In this document: one piece after another, positions 8,448 through 18,059 of the stretch
Position numbering within the stretch: the stretch's first letter is position 1
Layout: each line of letters begins with the position of its first letter
Assembly: GCF_041321145.1 (NCBI RefSeq)
Contig: NZ_JBGGWA010000004.1
Span: 1 to 64,000 of the forward strand
Source of the DNA: Paraburkholderia sp041321145
Lineage (GTDB): Bacteria; Pseudomonadota; Gammaproteobacteria; Burkholderiales; Burkholderiaceae
Direction of reading: 5' to 3'
DNA: 64,000 bases
Notes under the pieces: generated by a model
Databases searched by the model: none
Told to the model about the DNA's origin: nothing
What the model saw: the letters and a program-made list of their open reading frames with translations, nothing else
Made by a program: the position numbers and the translations under genes

Positions 8448-10580
8448 ATGTCAGCACCCGCAACCGATCTCTCCGCAGGCGCGCCGTCAGGCCGTCGCCA
8501 GGTTCTCGTCACGTCGGCCCTTCCGTATGCGAATGGGCAAATCCATATTGGCCATCTGGTCGAATATATCCAGACGGACATCTGGGTCCGGACGTTGCGA
8601 ATGCACGGGCACGAGGTCTACTACGTGGGCGCCGACGACACGCATGGCACACCGATCATGCTGCGCGCGGAAAAGGAAGGTCTGACGCCCAAGCAGCTGA
8701 TCGACCGCGTCTGGCAGGAGCACAAACGCGATTTCGACAGCTTCGGCATTTCGTTCGACAATTACTACTCGACCGATTCCGAAGAGAATCGTGTGTTGAG
8801 CGAATCAGTCTACCTTGCGCTCAAGGCGGCCGGCCTGATCGAAGCGCGCGATATCGAACAGGCCTACGATCCCGTCAAGGAAATGTTCCTGCCGGACCGC
8901 TTCATCAAAGGCGAATGCCCGAAGTGCGGCGCGAAGGATCAGTACGGCGACAGCTGCGAAGTATGCGGTTCGACTTACCAGCCAACCGAGCTGCTCAATC
9001 CGTATTCGGTCGTCTCGGGCGCCACGCCGATTCGTAAGACCTCGACGCACTACTTCTTCCGCCTATCCGATCCGCGCTGCGAGAATTTCCTGCGCACATG
9101 GGTGGGTGGCCTGGCACAGCCCGAAGCCACCAACAAGATGCGCGAATGGCTCGGCGACGCCGGCGAGGCCAAGCTCGCCGACTGGGACATCTCGCGCGAC
9201 GCGCCGTATTTCGGCTTCGAGATTCCGGACGCGCCGGGCAAGTATTTCTATGTATGGCTGGACGCGCCGGTCGGCTACTACGCGAGCTTCAAGAACCTCG
9301 CCGAAAAGCGCGGCCTGGATTTCGACGCATGGGTTCGCAAGGACTCGACCGCCGAGCAGTACCATTTCATCGGCAAAGACATTCTGTATTTCCACACGCT
9401 GTTCTGGCCGGCCATGCTCGAATTTTCGGGCCACCGCACGCCGACCAACGTATTCGCGCACGGCTTCCTGACGGTGGACGGCTCGAAGATGTCGAAGTCG
9501 CGCGGCACGTTCATCACCGCGCAAAGCGTGATCGACACGGGCCTCAATCCGGAATGGCTGCGCTACTACTTCGCCGCCAAGCTGAACAGCACGATGGAAG
9601 ACCTCGACCTGAACCTCGACGACTTCCAGGCGCGCGTGAACAGCGATCTGGTCGGCAAGTACGTGAACATCGCGAGCCGCGCCGCCGGCTTCCTGATCAA
9701 GCGTTTCGACGGCCGCGTGCAGGACAGCGCGATGCAGCATCCGTTGCTCGCCACGTTGCGCGCGGCCGTGCCGCAAATCGCCGCGAACTACGAAGCACGC
9801 GAGTACAACCGCGCGCTGCGTCACACCATGGAACTGGCCGACGCGGTCAACGCGTACGTCGACAGCGCCAAGCCGTGGGATCAGGCGAAAGACCCGGCGA
9901 ACGCGGTCGCGTTGCATGAAACCTGCAGCGTAAGCATTGAGGCGTTCCGTCTGCTGTCGCTGGCGCTCAAGCCGGTGTTGCCGAAGCTGGCGGAAGCCGT
10001 CGAGGGCTTCCTCGGCATCGAGCCGCTGGTGTGGGCCGACGCCAACGTGCCGTTGAGTTCGGCGTGCCCGATCAACGCGTATAAGCACCTGATGACACGC
10101 GTCGATCCGAAGCAGATCGAGGCGCTCATCGCTGCGAATCGCGATTCGCTGCAAGCCACGCCGGACGCCGCGGCGCCGGCGGATGCGAAGGCCAAGTCGA
10201 AGGCAGCGAAAGCAGCCGCCGATAAGGACGAAACGCCCGGCATCATCTCGATCGACGATTTCGCCAAGATCGATCTGCGCATCGCGAAGATCGTCGACTG
10301 CAAGGCGGTGGAAGGTTCGGACAAGCTGCTGCAACTGACGCTCGACGTCGGTGAAGAGCAGACACGCAACGTGTTCTCGGGCATCAAGTCGGCCTATCAG
10401 CCGGAGCAACTGGTCGGCAAGCTGACGGTAATGGTCGCGAATCTCGCGCCGCGCAAGATGAAGTTCGGCATGTCTGAAGGGATGGTGCTGGCAGCCTCGG
10501 CCACTGATGAGAAAGCCGAACCGGGCCTCTACGTGCTCGAGCCGGATAGCGGCGCGAAGCCGGGTATGCGCGTGAAATAA
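8448..10580 (+). CDS. metG: Methionyl-tRNA synthetase
   Basis: 710 residues. The class I signatures HIGH (33-36) and KMSKS (347-351) are intact. A zinc knuckle (CPKCGAKDQYGDSCEVC) sits near residues 160-176. The anticodon-binding helical domain follows, then a lysine/alanine-rich linker near 575-595. A C-terminal EMAPII/Trbp-like tRNA-binding domain spans about 600-710 (FAKIDLRIAKI). The enzyme charges tRNA-Met, including initiator tRNA. The C-terminal domain usually drives dimerisation. A strong bidirectional terminator follows. Confidence 0.98.
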   Translation: MSAPATDLSAGAPSGRRQVLVTSALPYANGQIHIGHLVEYIQTDIWVRTLRMHGHEVYYVGADDTHGTPIMLRAEKEGLTPKQLIDRVWQEHKRDFDSFGISFDNYYSTDSEENRVLSESVYLALKAAGLIEARDIEQAYDPVKEMFLPDRFIKGECPKCGAKDQYGDSCEVCGSTYQPTELLNPYSVVSGATPIRKTSTHYFFRLSDPRCENFLRTWVGGLAQPEATNKMREWLGDAGEAKLADWDISRDAPYFGFEIPDAPGKYFYVWLDAPVGYYASFKNLAEKRGLDFDAWVRKDSTAEQYHFIGKDILYFHTLFWPAMLEFSGHRTPTNVFAHGFLTVDGSKMSKSRGTFITAQSVIDTGLNPEWLRYYFAAKLNSTMEDLDLNLDDFQARVNSDLVGKYVNIASRAAGFLIKRFDGRVQDSAMQHPLLATLRAAVPQIAANYEAREYNRALRHTMELADAVNAYVDSAKPWDQAKDPANAVALHETCSVSIEAFRLLSLALKPVLPKLAEAVEGFLGIEPLVWADANVPLSSACPINAYKHLMTRVDPKQIEALIAANRDSLQATPDAAAPADAKAKSKAAKAAADKDETPGIISIDDFAKIDLRIAKIVDCKAVEGSDKLLQLTLDVGEEQTRNVFSGIKSAYQPEQLVGKLTVMVANLAPRKMKFGMSEGMVLAASATDEKAEPGLYVLEPDSGAKPGMRVK

Positions 10581-10612
10581 AGCGCGCGGCGTCGAACGCT
10601 GCAGGTCCTCCA

Positions 10613-10650
10613 AAAACACGGCACGCTTGAAAGGCGTGCCGTGTTTTATT
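10613..10650 (+). terminator. Strong terminator after metG
   Basis: AACACGGCACGC and its exact complement GCGTGCCGTGTT flank a 7-base loop and are followed by TTATTT. The A-run on the left side could let it also work on the minus strand for the DUF1801 gene. Confidence 0.9.
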
Positions 10651-10769
10651 TCATGCCGACTCCAGCACGGCGCGCGCTATGGCAGGAAACAAGGCCGCAT
10701 AAAAAGCACAGATCGAACACATCGCGCCGCCAGGATAAGCCTCACTCATGAGGGCGCCGGATTCGACGA

Positions 10770-11165
10770 CTAGCGGGCCGACGACTTGTTCAGGGCCGCA
10801 GCGGCACGTATGAGCGTCTTGAAGGCAGCCTCATCTATTTCATCCCCCTCATGGAAATCGATAGCGCGCCTGGTATTGCCTTCAAGGCTGGAATTGAATA
10901 GCCCGGAAGGGTCATCGAGCGAAGCGCCCTTGGCGAAAGTCGCCTTCACCGCGTTTTTGTACGTTTCGCCGGTGCAAATCATTCCATCGTGATACCACAC
11001 CGGAACGCCTCGCCACTTCCACTCCTCAACTACCTCAGGCAGAGCCTGTTTGATGAGCGCACGAAGATGGGCGAGCATCTTGCCCCTCCAGTCGTCCAGT
11101 TCCTTGATCCTCGCGTCGATCAGACGAGAAGGGGATTCGCCCTCGGTCGTTGCGCTCTTTTTCAT
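10770..11165 (-). CDS. DUF1801-domain protein
   Basis: 131 residues. The central WRGKMLAHLRALIKQALPEVVEEWKW, VWYHDGMICTGETYKN and VKATFAKGASL stretches match the DUF1801/YdhG-like fold, a small cytosolic domain of unknown biochemical function. The ATG at 11165 is the only reasonable start. The gene is isolated between metG and tamB. About 225 bases upstream hold nothing recognisable except the tamB stem-loop. Confidence 0.75.
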   Translation of the reverse strand: MKKSATTEGESPSRLIDARIKELDDWRGKMLAHLRALIKQALPEVVEEWKWRGVPVWYHDGMICTGETYKNAVKATFAKGASLDDPSGLFNSSLEGNTRRAIDFHEGDEIDEAAFKTLIRAAAALNKSSAR

Positions 11166-11348
11166 CTTGTCCGCACCTCATTCGGCTGTTTTCCATCTTG
11201 CAAAGGTATCCATTACCTATCATCCGCGCCAGCGTGCAAGCAGCTCGCTTCAGGTTATATCCGCGCCAAAACGTGCTCCAGGTTCGCAAAGAAGCTTTCG
11301 GTCAGCTTTTTGTTCAATGATCCATCCTTTTCAGCAGGTCTTCAATGA

Positions 11349-11384
11349 GAACGCCGCGCCAGTGCATCCCCGGGCGCGGCGTTC
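11349..11384 (-). terminator. 12-bp stem-loop after tamB
   Basis: GAACGCCGCGCC pairs exactly with GGCGCGGCGTTC around a 12-base loop, seven bases beyond the tamB stop. No T-tract follows on the minus strand, so it may protect mRNA or terminate only weakly. Confidence 0.5.
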
Positions 11385-11390
11385 CGGACA

Positions 11391-14300
11391 TCACCACTTG
11401 ATCCGGTCAAAGCGCCGCGTATAGAGCAGCTCGATTCCGTCGAACGTGCCGCCATAGGCCGCAACCGACCAATAGCGCGTCAGATTCACGGTCGCCTTGA
11501 TCGCATTGCTCGCCGACTGCAGACCTTGCTCGTAGCCGATCACGAGCCACTCGTTGATCGCCTTCGACACCATCACCACCTGCGGATCGGTCAGCCCGAC
11601 TTCGCTGCGTCCGATCGAAAATTCGTCGAGCCCGAAAGTCTGTGCAATCCGCTTGCCGCTCGCGCTGCCGAGCAACGCGAGCGCGGTCGTCATGGTGCTT
11701 TGCTGACCGAGGTTGTTGCCCTGATCCGTGCCGTGTCCGAACAGTAGCCACGAGAGTTTTTCGTTATCCGGCACGTTCGGCTCGGACACCAGCTTCGCGA
11801 CCGGGAACTGGACCGTGCCTGTGACCTGCACGCCCGCCTCGACCTGCTGATTGCGACGCATCGCCAGGATGTTGATGCCGGGATTGGCCACCGGACCGTT
11901 GAACGTGAAGAAGCCGTTCTCGATGTTGAGCTTGCGGCCGAACGCGGTGTAGGTCGAGCCCTGCGTCACGCGGACATTGCCGACCGCGCGCAACGGCAAG
12001 TTCGGCGCGCTCATCGCGGTGATCGTGCCGCTCAGGCCGAGATCCGCGCCTTGTCCGCGGAAACGGAAGCTGTGGCCGAGACTGATGTCGATATTGGCGC
12101 GCGGCGCAAATGGACCGATCGGCTTGTTGGTGCCCGCCACCTGCGGCGGCGGCCGTTCGCCGGCGACCGTGCCGTCTGGACGCACCACCACCACGTCGTC
12201 ACCGAGTTTGGGCGCAGACTGCTCCGGCATGTCGAACAACGCGTGATCGACCACGAATTTGCCGTTGATCGCCATACCGCCCTCCGCTCCTGCGTTCGCC
12301 ACGCTCGCGCTGCCCGACAGCGACAGATTGCGGTCCGGCGCCGCGAACAACTCAAGCTTGTCCGCGACGATGCTCGCGGACAGATCCGGCTGGGCACCAT
12401 CCAGTCGCACACGGCCGGTGGCACGCAGGGTGCCGCTCGCACCGTGAAACTCGACTTGCTGGAAGTCCACCAGATTTTGCGAGAGCGCGATGCGCACCAC
12501 CCCGTCCTTCAACTGCACGCCCTGGTCGACCAGCGTAGCCGACAAACCGTCGCCGAGCAGCGACCCCGTCAGATTCGGCCTGGCGACCGTACCGCCGAGC
12601 GCGAGTTTCAGCGCGAGGTGTCCGTCGAGCAGATAGCTCGGGCCGAACAGGCCGCCGGTCGTTTTCAGCGACGGCACGTTCGCGTTCACATTGCCGGTGA
12701 GCGCGCCCTCTTCGCTCACCGTCAGGAAACCGTCGCGCATCACGAGCGTGGTGTGCGCGTCGGCATCGATCGCGCCGATGCGGCTGGCCTGCGCGTGGAC
12801 GGTCGCATTCAGCCGGTTGCCGCCGCTGAATTCGGCACGCGCGGTCATCGCCGTGATGCCCAGCGAAGCCAAACCCCGGCCGATTTCGACCGTGACGTCG
12901 CCGCCACGGCGCTTCAACTGGATGTGGCCGCTCGCGGTACTGCCGAGCGCGAAGTCCCAGTCGCCGTCGAACACCAGATCGGTTTTGACAGCCGGCGGGG
13001 TGCCGGTGATCTCCCGACGCAAATCCTGCAAGCGTGCGAGCGAAATGTCGGTCAAGGTTCCCGCGGACTGGATCTTGCCATGGTCGAAGGCGAACGATTT
13101 CAGGTTCAGCACCGCCCCTTCGAGCGTGAGGCGTGTCGCGCCGAGCGTCAGACGGTTCGGCCCGGCGCTCACGGCGAGTGGCGACTCGAGATTCAACGCC
13201 GGTGTGCCACGGTTCTGCAGGCGCGTCACGGTGCCGTCCCAGCGCGTGCCGTCGCGTGCTTCGGTCAGCTTGCCGTTGGCGGCGAGCGTCAGATCGAGCG
13301 GACGGTCCTGCAGCTTGCCGGTGGCCGCCGCCTCCAGCGTATGGTTGGCGCGCGTTCCGGACAGGCGCGCCGTGAGTGTGGTCAGATCGACACCGCCCGC
13401 GCTGAGATTGCGCGCGTCGGTGGTGAAGACGAGCGCGCCATTCGCCCCGTCGCGCAGTTCGGCGTGGCCTTCGGCATGGCCGATCCGGTTACTGCTGAAT
13501 ACCACGCTGTCTGCCTTGTAGTTCAGCACGACATTCGGATGCGCGAAGGAGCCGGTGACGTCGCCATCCGCCGCGACGAGGCCGGCAAGGCCGAAACCGA
13601 GGCGCTCCAGTTCCGGTGCATCGACGCGAAACTGCAGCCGGTCGCCGCGCGCGCCGAAGCTGCCTTGCAGATCGACCTGATTGCCCGCCACCGACAGAGT
13701 CGCGCGGCTCGGCAGAATCCGCGAGCCGGCTAACTGGACCGTGCCGCCGCCCGTCAGCGGCAGGCCGTCATAGACGCTCGGACCCAGTTTGAATTCAGCC
13801 TTGGTGGTGAAGACCGGACCAAGCATGCCGGCCGCCGTGAGCGTGCCGTTCACGCGCGCTTCGATCTTGCGGGCAGGCGGCGCACCGCGCCTGGGCGGCG
13901 GGGTTTTACGTTGAATCACTTCGGTCCGCACCGCGGCCTTCGCCGTGTTCTTTACCGCGGCGGCGGCTTTATCGCCAGGGGCCGCGCTCTTCGCCCCCGC
14001 CGTGCTGCCCGCCTGTGCCGCGCCTTGCTTGCCTTTGACGTCGCTCGCCGCCGGCGCGGGGCCCGTCACCGGCGTGCGCGAGGGCATCTGCGAAGTCAGC
14101 GTCAACGGGTCGAAGTCGGTCAGTTGCGCTTTCAGGTTGTAGGTGGAATTCGCGTCGTGCTTGAGCGCGCCGGACAGATCGATGCGGCCTTTGCCCGACG
14201 TGATGCGCACGTCGTTGAAGCTCATTCGCGCAGGGTCGAAGGTCATCTTGCCTTGCGCGCGCAACCCCGCTTTCGGGTCGGCGAGATCGAGGGTCACGCT

Positions 14301-15692
14301 TTGCACGTCGTCGTTCAGACGGATGCCGATCGGACCGGAAAGCTGGGTGGGCCGCACGGTCGCTTCAAGCGCGTTCAGGTCGAGCCCGGCGACTTTCAGA
14401 TCGAACTGGCCGCGCTTGCCGCTCAGCGCGCCGCCACCGGTGAGCGTGGCGTTCTTCACGAGCCGCACCTTCAGGTTCGAGATGCGCTGCGCCTGGGCGT
14501 CGAGGCGCACGTCGGCGTTGGCATTGATCAGGGGCAACAGGTTCTGGTCGATCGCGCCGGGTTTGGCGTTGACGATCGAGACCTGCCCGGCAACAGCGAA
14601 ACCCGCAGCGCCCTTTTCCGCCGCATCGATGTTGACGCCGCCTTTGCCGTTTTTTACAGGGGGCGGTTGGGCCGCGCTCGCCGCGCTCGAACCCAACACT
14701 ACCGCACCCGCCGCATCCTGCCCCACCGGCGCCAGTTCCGCCCGCACCGCCAGATCCGCCAGCGGCGCGCCCGGCGCAAACGCCTGCGGATTGACATGAT
14801 CGAAGGTCAACGTCGCGCGTTGCAAGGGCACGTCGCCGAACGGCGTCGCCTCCACCCGCGCGTGGCCGGCGAGCTTCATGCCGCTGGCATCGAGTTCGGC
14901 GATGAGATTCTCCAGCGAGCCGCTGAGATGGCCGCCCACCTGCACCGCCTCGTTGTTGACCTTGCCCGAATAGCCTACCTCGCCGGTCAGCGGAAACGGT
15001 CGCACTCCGTCGAGCTTCGCCGCCGCCGTCACCGCGCCGAACGGCGTGTCCAGCCGCTCGATCGCAGCCTCGTGGTGGCGGCCGTCGCTGCGGCCATGAA
15101 ACATGAAGCGCGAAAGCTCCGTAGTCGACCCGCCCTGGCGCAACAGCAGTTTGTCGACCTGCACGTCGCGCACCTCGAGTTGCATCGGCAAGCGCAAGTC
15201 TTGCGGCAGTTTCAGCGATCCGCTGCTGCTCGACGACGAGGAGCCGAGACGTGCGTCCACCGTGCCGATGTGCAGATAGTCGATCGTGAAGCGCCAAGGT
15301 TTGCGCGTAAGCCCCCATCGGCCGGCCACGCGGTCGATCTGGATATCGGTGCCGCTGCCGTCGAGACTGCGCCAGCGCACCTGCCGTAGTTGCACGCCGG
15401 TCGAGAGCGCACCGCTCTCCAAGGTGCCCGTCAGCTTGCCGCCGAGCAGTTTGACCGCCGCCTGCCACGCGTACGCAGTCCCGCGCTCAGTCGTCAGCGC
15501 GCCGTACAGCAGGCCGATCGCTACCGCCACCACCAGCACCAGCACGGCGAGCGTCCACGCTAGCGTTTTCAGCATGAGCCGGCCGTGACGGCGCTCAGGC
15601 GGCGGTGCGTCGGCTGGCCGCTGCGGTCCGGGCGGCTGCGCGGGCGGTGGGGTGGAAACGTCCGTGGTCATGCGTGGATCATGTAAAAGCAT
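11391..15692 (-). CDS. tamB: Translocation and assembly module inner-membrane subunit TamB
   Basis: A very long protein (1433 residues from the ATG at 15692, or 1426 from the ATG at 15671; neither start has a clear ribosome site). One N-terminal membrane anchor lies near residues 42-65, after a proline-rich cytosolic tail. A repetitive beta-rich AsmA-like body follows, and the family DUF490 domain ends in YTRRFDRIKW. TamB spans the periplasm and works with TamA; members of this family also form phospholipid-transport bridges. A low-complexity Ala/Pro/Lys linker lies near 575-630. It starts 4 bases after the tamA stop, so it is cotranscribed and probably translationally coupled. Confidence 0.93.
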   Translation of the reverse strand: MLLHDPRMTTDVSTPPPAQPPGPQRPADAPPPERRHGRLMLKTLAWTLAVLVLVVAVAIGLLYGALTTERGTAYAWQAAVKLLGGKLTGTLESGALSTGVQLRQVRWRSLDGSGTDIQIDRVAGRWGLTRKPWRFTIDYLHIGTVDARLGSSSSSSSGSLKLPQDLRLPMQLEVRDVQVDKLLLRQGGSTTELSRFMFHGRSDGRHHEAAIERLDTPFGAVTAAAKLDGVRPFPLTGEVGYSGKVNNEAVQVGGHLSGSLENLIAELDASGMKLAGHARVEATPFGDVPLQRATLTFDHVNPQAFAPGAPLADLAVRAELAPVGQDAAGAVVLGSSAASAAQPPPVKNGKGGVNIDAAEKGAAGFAVAGQVSIVNAKPGAIDQNLLPLINANADVRLDAQAQRISNLKVRLVKNATLTGGGALSGKRGQFDLKVAGLDLNALEATVRPTQLSGPIGIRLNDDVQSVTLDLADPKAGLRAQGKMTFDPARMSFNDVRITSGKGRIDLSGALKHDANSTYNLKAQLTDFDPLTLTSQMPSRTPVTGPAPAASDVKGKQGAAQAGSTAGAKSAAPGDKAAAAVKNTAKAAVRTEVIQRKTPPPRRGAPPARKIEARVNGTLTAAGMLGPVFTTKAEFKLGPSVYDGLPLTGGGTVQLAGSRILPSRATLSVAGNQVDLQGSFGARGDRLQFRVDAPELERLGFGLAGLVAADGDVTGSFAHPNVVLNYKADSVVFSSNRIGHAEGHAELRDGANGALVFTTDARNLSAGGVDLTTLTARLSGTRANHTLEAAATGKLQDRPLDLTLAANGKLTEARDGTRWDGTVTRLQNRGTPALNLESPLAVSAGPNRLTLGATRLTLEGAVLNLKSFAFDHGKIQSAGTLTDISLARLQDLRREITGTPPAVKTDLVFDGDWDFALGSTASGHIQLKRRGGDVTVEIGRGLASLGITAMTARAEFSGGNRLNATVHAQASRIGAIDADAHTTLVMRDGFLTVSEEGALTGNVNANVPSLKTTGGLFGPSYLLDGHLALKLALGGTVARPNLTGSLLGDGLSATLVDQGVQLKDGVVRIALSQNLVDFQQVEFHGASGTLRATGRVRLDGAQPDLSASIVADKLELFAAPDRNLSLSGSASVANAGAEGGMAINGKFVVDHALFDMPEQSAPKLGDDVVVVRPDGTVAGERPPPQVAGTNKPIGPFAPRANIDISLGHSFRFRGQGADLGLSGTITAMSAPNLPLRAVGNVRVTQGSTYTAFGRKLNIENGFFTFNGPVANPGINILAMRRNQQVEAGVQVTGTVQFPVAKLVSEPNVPDNEKLSWLLFGHGTDQGNNLGQQSTMTTALALLGSASGKRIAQTFGLDEFSIGRSEVGLTDPQVVMVSKAINEWLVIGYEQGLQSASNAIKATVNLTRYWSVAAYGGTFDGIELLYTRRFDRIKW

Positions 15693-15696
15693 TCCA

Positions 15697-17532
15697 TCAG
15701 AAGGCGATGCCGAGCGTCAGATACGGCCGCACGCTCCTGTTGCGAATTCCGTAGGCGACATCGACATTGACCGGACCGACCGGGCTGCGCCAGCGCGCCC
15801 CAATGCCGACGCCAGGGTAAAAGACTTTTTCGCCCCAGGTATCGGTGGCGGTGCCGATGTCGAAGAACGCGGCTGCGCCCCAATCGTGGGTGAACCAATG
15901 CTGATACTCGGCCGTTGCCGTCATAAGGTACTTGGTGGGCAGCACCGAACCGTCGACATTGTTACCGATGCTCTGATAGCTATAGCCGCGCACCGAGTTC
16001 GAACCACCCGCGCGGAACAGCAGCGAAGCCGGAATCCCGCTCGAGCTGCCGCTCGTGAACACGCCGCCGAGTTCGGCACGGAACAGCACGAGATCTTCCT
16101 TGCCGATCGGCAGGTACTGCTGGCCGCGGGCGTAGCCGCGCACGAACGTCTGGTCGGTCAGTGCGCCTTTGACCGCGAAACCCGCTTCGACGTGAATCAG
16201 GTTGCCTGAGCGCGGGAACAGCGGGTCGTCGGTATTGCGGCGGGTCCACGACCATGACGGCACCAGCGCGCGACTGGTGGTCGGCGCGATCGCGTTCTGG
16301 TCGAGCCGGTCCTGGTAGTAAAGGATCGAATAGTTGTAGTCGATGAATTGCGACGTGCGGGCCCGCTGCACGCCGCCGCGGATACTGTAGATGCGCGTGT
16401 CGGATACGTCAGTGGTGGTGTAGGACGCCAGCACACTATTGGTCCACGCGCGCGGCCCCGGCGGCATCGCGAGCTGAATTTGCCCGTACTGCTGGATCTG
16501 GTCGAGACGGCCCTCGACCGTGAACGGCCACGCTTTGCCGAACGTGTTGAGATACGAATACGAACCCTGGATCAGGGGGCCATTGTCGGTCGAATAACCT
16601 ACCCCGCCGCGAATGCTGTTGTACGGATATTCCGACACCTTCACGTGCACCGGCGTATCGACCGGTTTGGCCGGATCGCTATCCACATCGATCGCCACGC
16701 TCGCGTAGTACGGCGTGTTCTGCAACTGCCGCTGCAATTCGGCGACACGCTGGACGTCGTAGATATCGCCGGCTGAAATCGGATTCACGTTGTCGACGAT
16801 CTGCTCCGGATAGCGCCGCGTGCCGGATACGTCGAGCTTGCCCATTGTGAAGGTTGGGCCGCTTTCATACGTGACCGACAGTTTCGCCTCGTGCGTGCGC
16901 GGATCGATGCGGGCCTCGGAATGGTAGATCTTCGCGCCGAGGTAACGGCGTGCCTGCAATGCCTTGAGCGACGCGTTTTTCGCATCGTCCCAGTCGCCCT
17001 GGGAAAACGGGTCGCCCTCGTGCAGCGAAAACGCGAAGCGTGCGGCGTTTTCCTGCGCCGGGTCTTCGGTGAGCACGGGGCCGCGAAACGACAGCGAAAC
17101 CGACGTGATGAGGGTTTGCAGGCCTGGGTCGACGCTCACCGTCACGCGTTTTGTGTCGTCGACGGTTCGCACGTCGGTGCGGACGACCGGTGTGAAATAG
17201 CCCTGCGTGGCGGCCAGATCGCGCACCTGCTGGGGGGTCGCGGTAATCAGAAATTCGAACTGATCGTCGCTGATATCAGGGCGTTTGGCGAAACGGGCAA
17301 TGTCCAGATGCGCTTCGAACAGCTTGCGCAGCGAGCGCGGCGCGGCTTCGATGTCGACCTTGTAGCTGGCGGCCGCACGCGCGGCGTGCGCGTTGGACAC
17401 GGCCAGCGTCAGCATGACGATGCCGAACGCCAGCCATGCGCGCAGCCAGCGCCGAATGGGCGACCGGGGCCCGCGCTCGTCACTGGCTTTGCCGCGCCGC
17501 AGCCGCGGCTCTTCGATCGCACACCCCGCCAA
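15697..17532 (-). CDS. tamA: Translocation and assembly module outer-membrane subunit TamA (Omp85 family)
   Basis: 611 residues. The start is TTG at 17532, supported by a strong GGAGG six bases upstream. A signal peptide lies near residues 28-52. POTRA-like repeats fill about 55-290 and a 16-strand Omp85 barrel fills the rest. SVRGYSYQSIG carries the conserved RGY of the L6 loop, and the last residue is phenylalanine (LTLGIAF), the outer-membrane insertion signal. With TamB it helps insert autotransporters and other outer-membrane proteins. It is divergent from DUF3460-scpA. Confidence 0.92.
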   Translation of the reverse strand: MAGCAIEEPRLRRGKASDERGPRSPIRRWLRAWLAFGIVMLTLAVSNAHAARAAASYKVDIEAAPRSLRKLFEAHLDIARFAKRPDISDDQFEFLITATPQQVRDLAATQGYFTPVVRTDVRTVDDTKRVTVSVDPGLQTLITSVSLSFRGPVLTEDPAQENAARFAFSLHEGDPFSQGDWDDAKNASLKALQARRYLGAKIYHSEARIDPRTHEAKLSVTYESGPTFTMGKLDVSGTRRYPEQIVDNVNPISAGDIYDVQRVAELQRQLQNTPYYASVAIDVDSDPAKPVDTPVHVKVSEYPYNSIRGGVGYSTDNGPLIQGSYSYLNTFGKAWPFTVEGRLDQIQQYGQIQLAMPPGPRAWTNSVLASYTTTDVSDTRIYSIRGGVQRARTSQFIDYNYSILYYQDRLDQNAIAPTTSRALVPSWSWTRRNTDDPLFPRSGNLIHVEAGFAVKGALTDQTFVRGYARGQQYLPIGKEDLVLFRAELGGVFTSGSSSGIPASLLFRAGGSNSVRGYSYQSIGNNVDGSVLPTKYLMTATAEYQHWFTHDWGAAAFFDIGTATDTWGEKVFYPGVGIGARWRSPVGPVNVDVAYGIRNRSVRPYLTLGIAF

Positions 17533-17869
17533 ACAGGACCTCCGGCCGTAGTTGATGATTCTGTCGCTCGGGCTCGCCGCGGCGGCCGAAGCTCGCTATT
17601 TGACCACATCGGCGAAGCCGCGCGATCTCAAATAGGGGATGGACTAACAGGTCCACCGGGCGAATGCAAACGCCGCCAAGCGGGCGGCGCGCCCCGCCTT
17701 TGACGCTTCGCAGCAGCACCGGTTCCAAACGTTTTAGCAGGCTGGCCGCTCGCGCCAGCCGCCATTTTTCGATCCCGCGCGGCGCATGCGGTAAAATTAT
17801 GGAATAGCAGCGATGCCGCGCGGATTCCCGCCGGGCAGCCGCCATTCCCTACTCCACGGACGTCGAGCC
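17533..17869. promoter_or_regulatory. Divergent upstream region of tamA and DUF3460-scpA
   Basis: 337 bases without a gene. It includes the tamA GGAGG (17539-17543), a GC-rich stem GCCGCC/GGGCGGC near 17671-17687, and TAAAAT at 17792-17797 as a possible -10 for the rightward genes. No good -35 partner was seen. Confidence 0.4.
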
Positions 17870-18055
17870 ATGTATCAATCGGACATCACCCAGTTCCTGA
17901 ACCAGCTCAAGCAACAAAAACCGAATCTGGAAGCTGAGCAGCGCCGTGGCCGGTCGCTGCTGTGGGACAAACAGCCGATCGACCTCGAAGAACGCGCCGA
18001 AGAGAAAGCTTCGCGCGTAGAGCAGACGCCTTACTCGTACTATCAAAACTTCTAA
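17870..18055 (+). CDS. DUF3460 small protein
   Basis: 61 residues starting MYQSDITQFL. Charged and soluble, it is rich in Gln, Lys and Glu, with a conserved-looking tail (TPYSYYQNF). It matches what I recall of DUF3460, a small family found mainly in Burkholderiales and often adjacent to scpA. Function is unknown. It ends four bases before the scpA GTG, so the two are almost certainly cotranscribed. Confidence 0.75.
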   Translation: MYQSDITQFLNQLKQQKPNLEAEQRRGRSLLWDKQPIDLEERAEEKASRVEQTPYSYYQNF

Positions 18056-18059
18056 GCGC

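Noticed and set aside
9063..10619. 518-codon minus-strand open frame opposite metG
   Set aside because: The frame mirrors the third-position GC bias of metG and contains no recognisable domain.
12051..15389. Two plus-strand frames of about 500 codons (12051-13733 and 13911-15389) opposite tamB
   Set aside because: Low-complexity Arg/Ala/Gln-rich translations without motifs; tamB on the other strand accounts for the coding signal.
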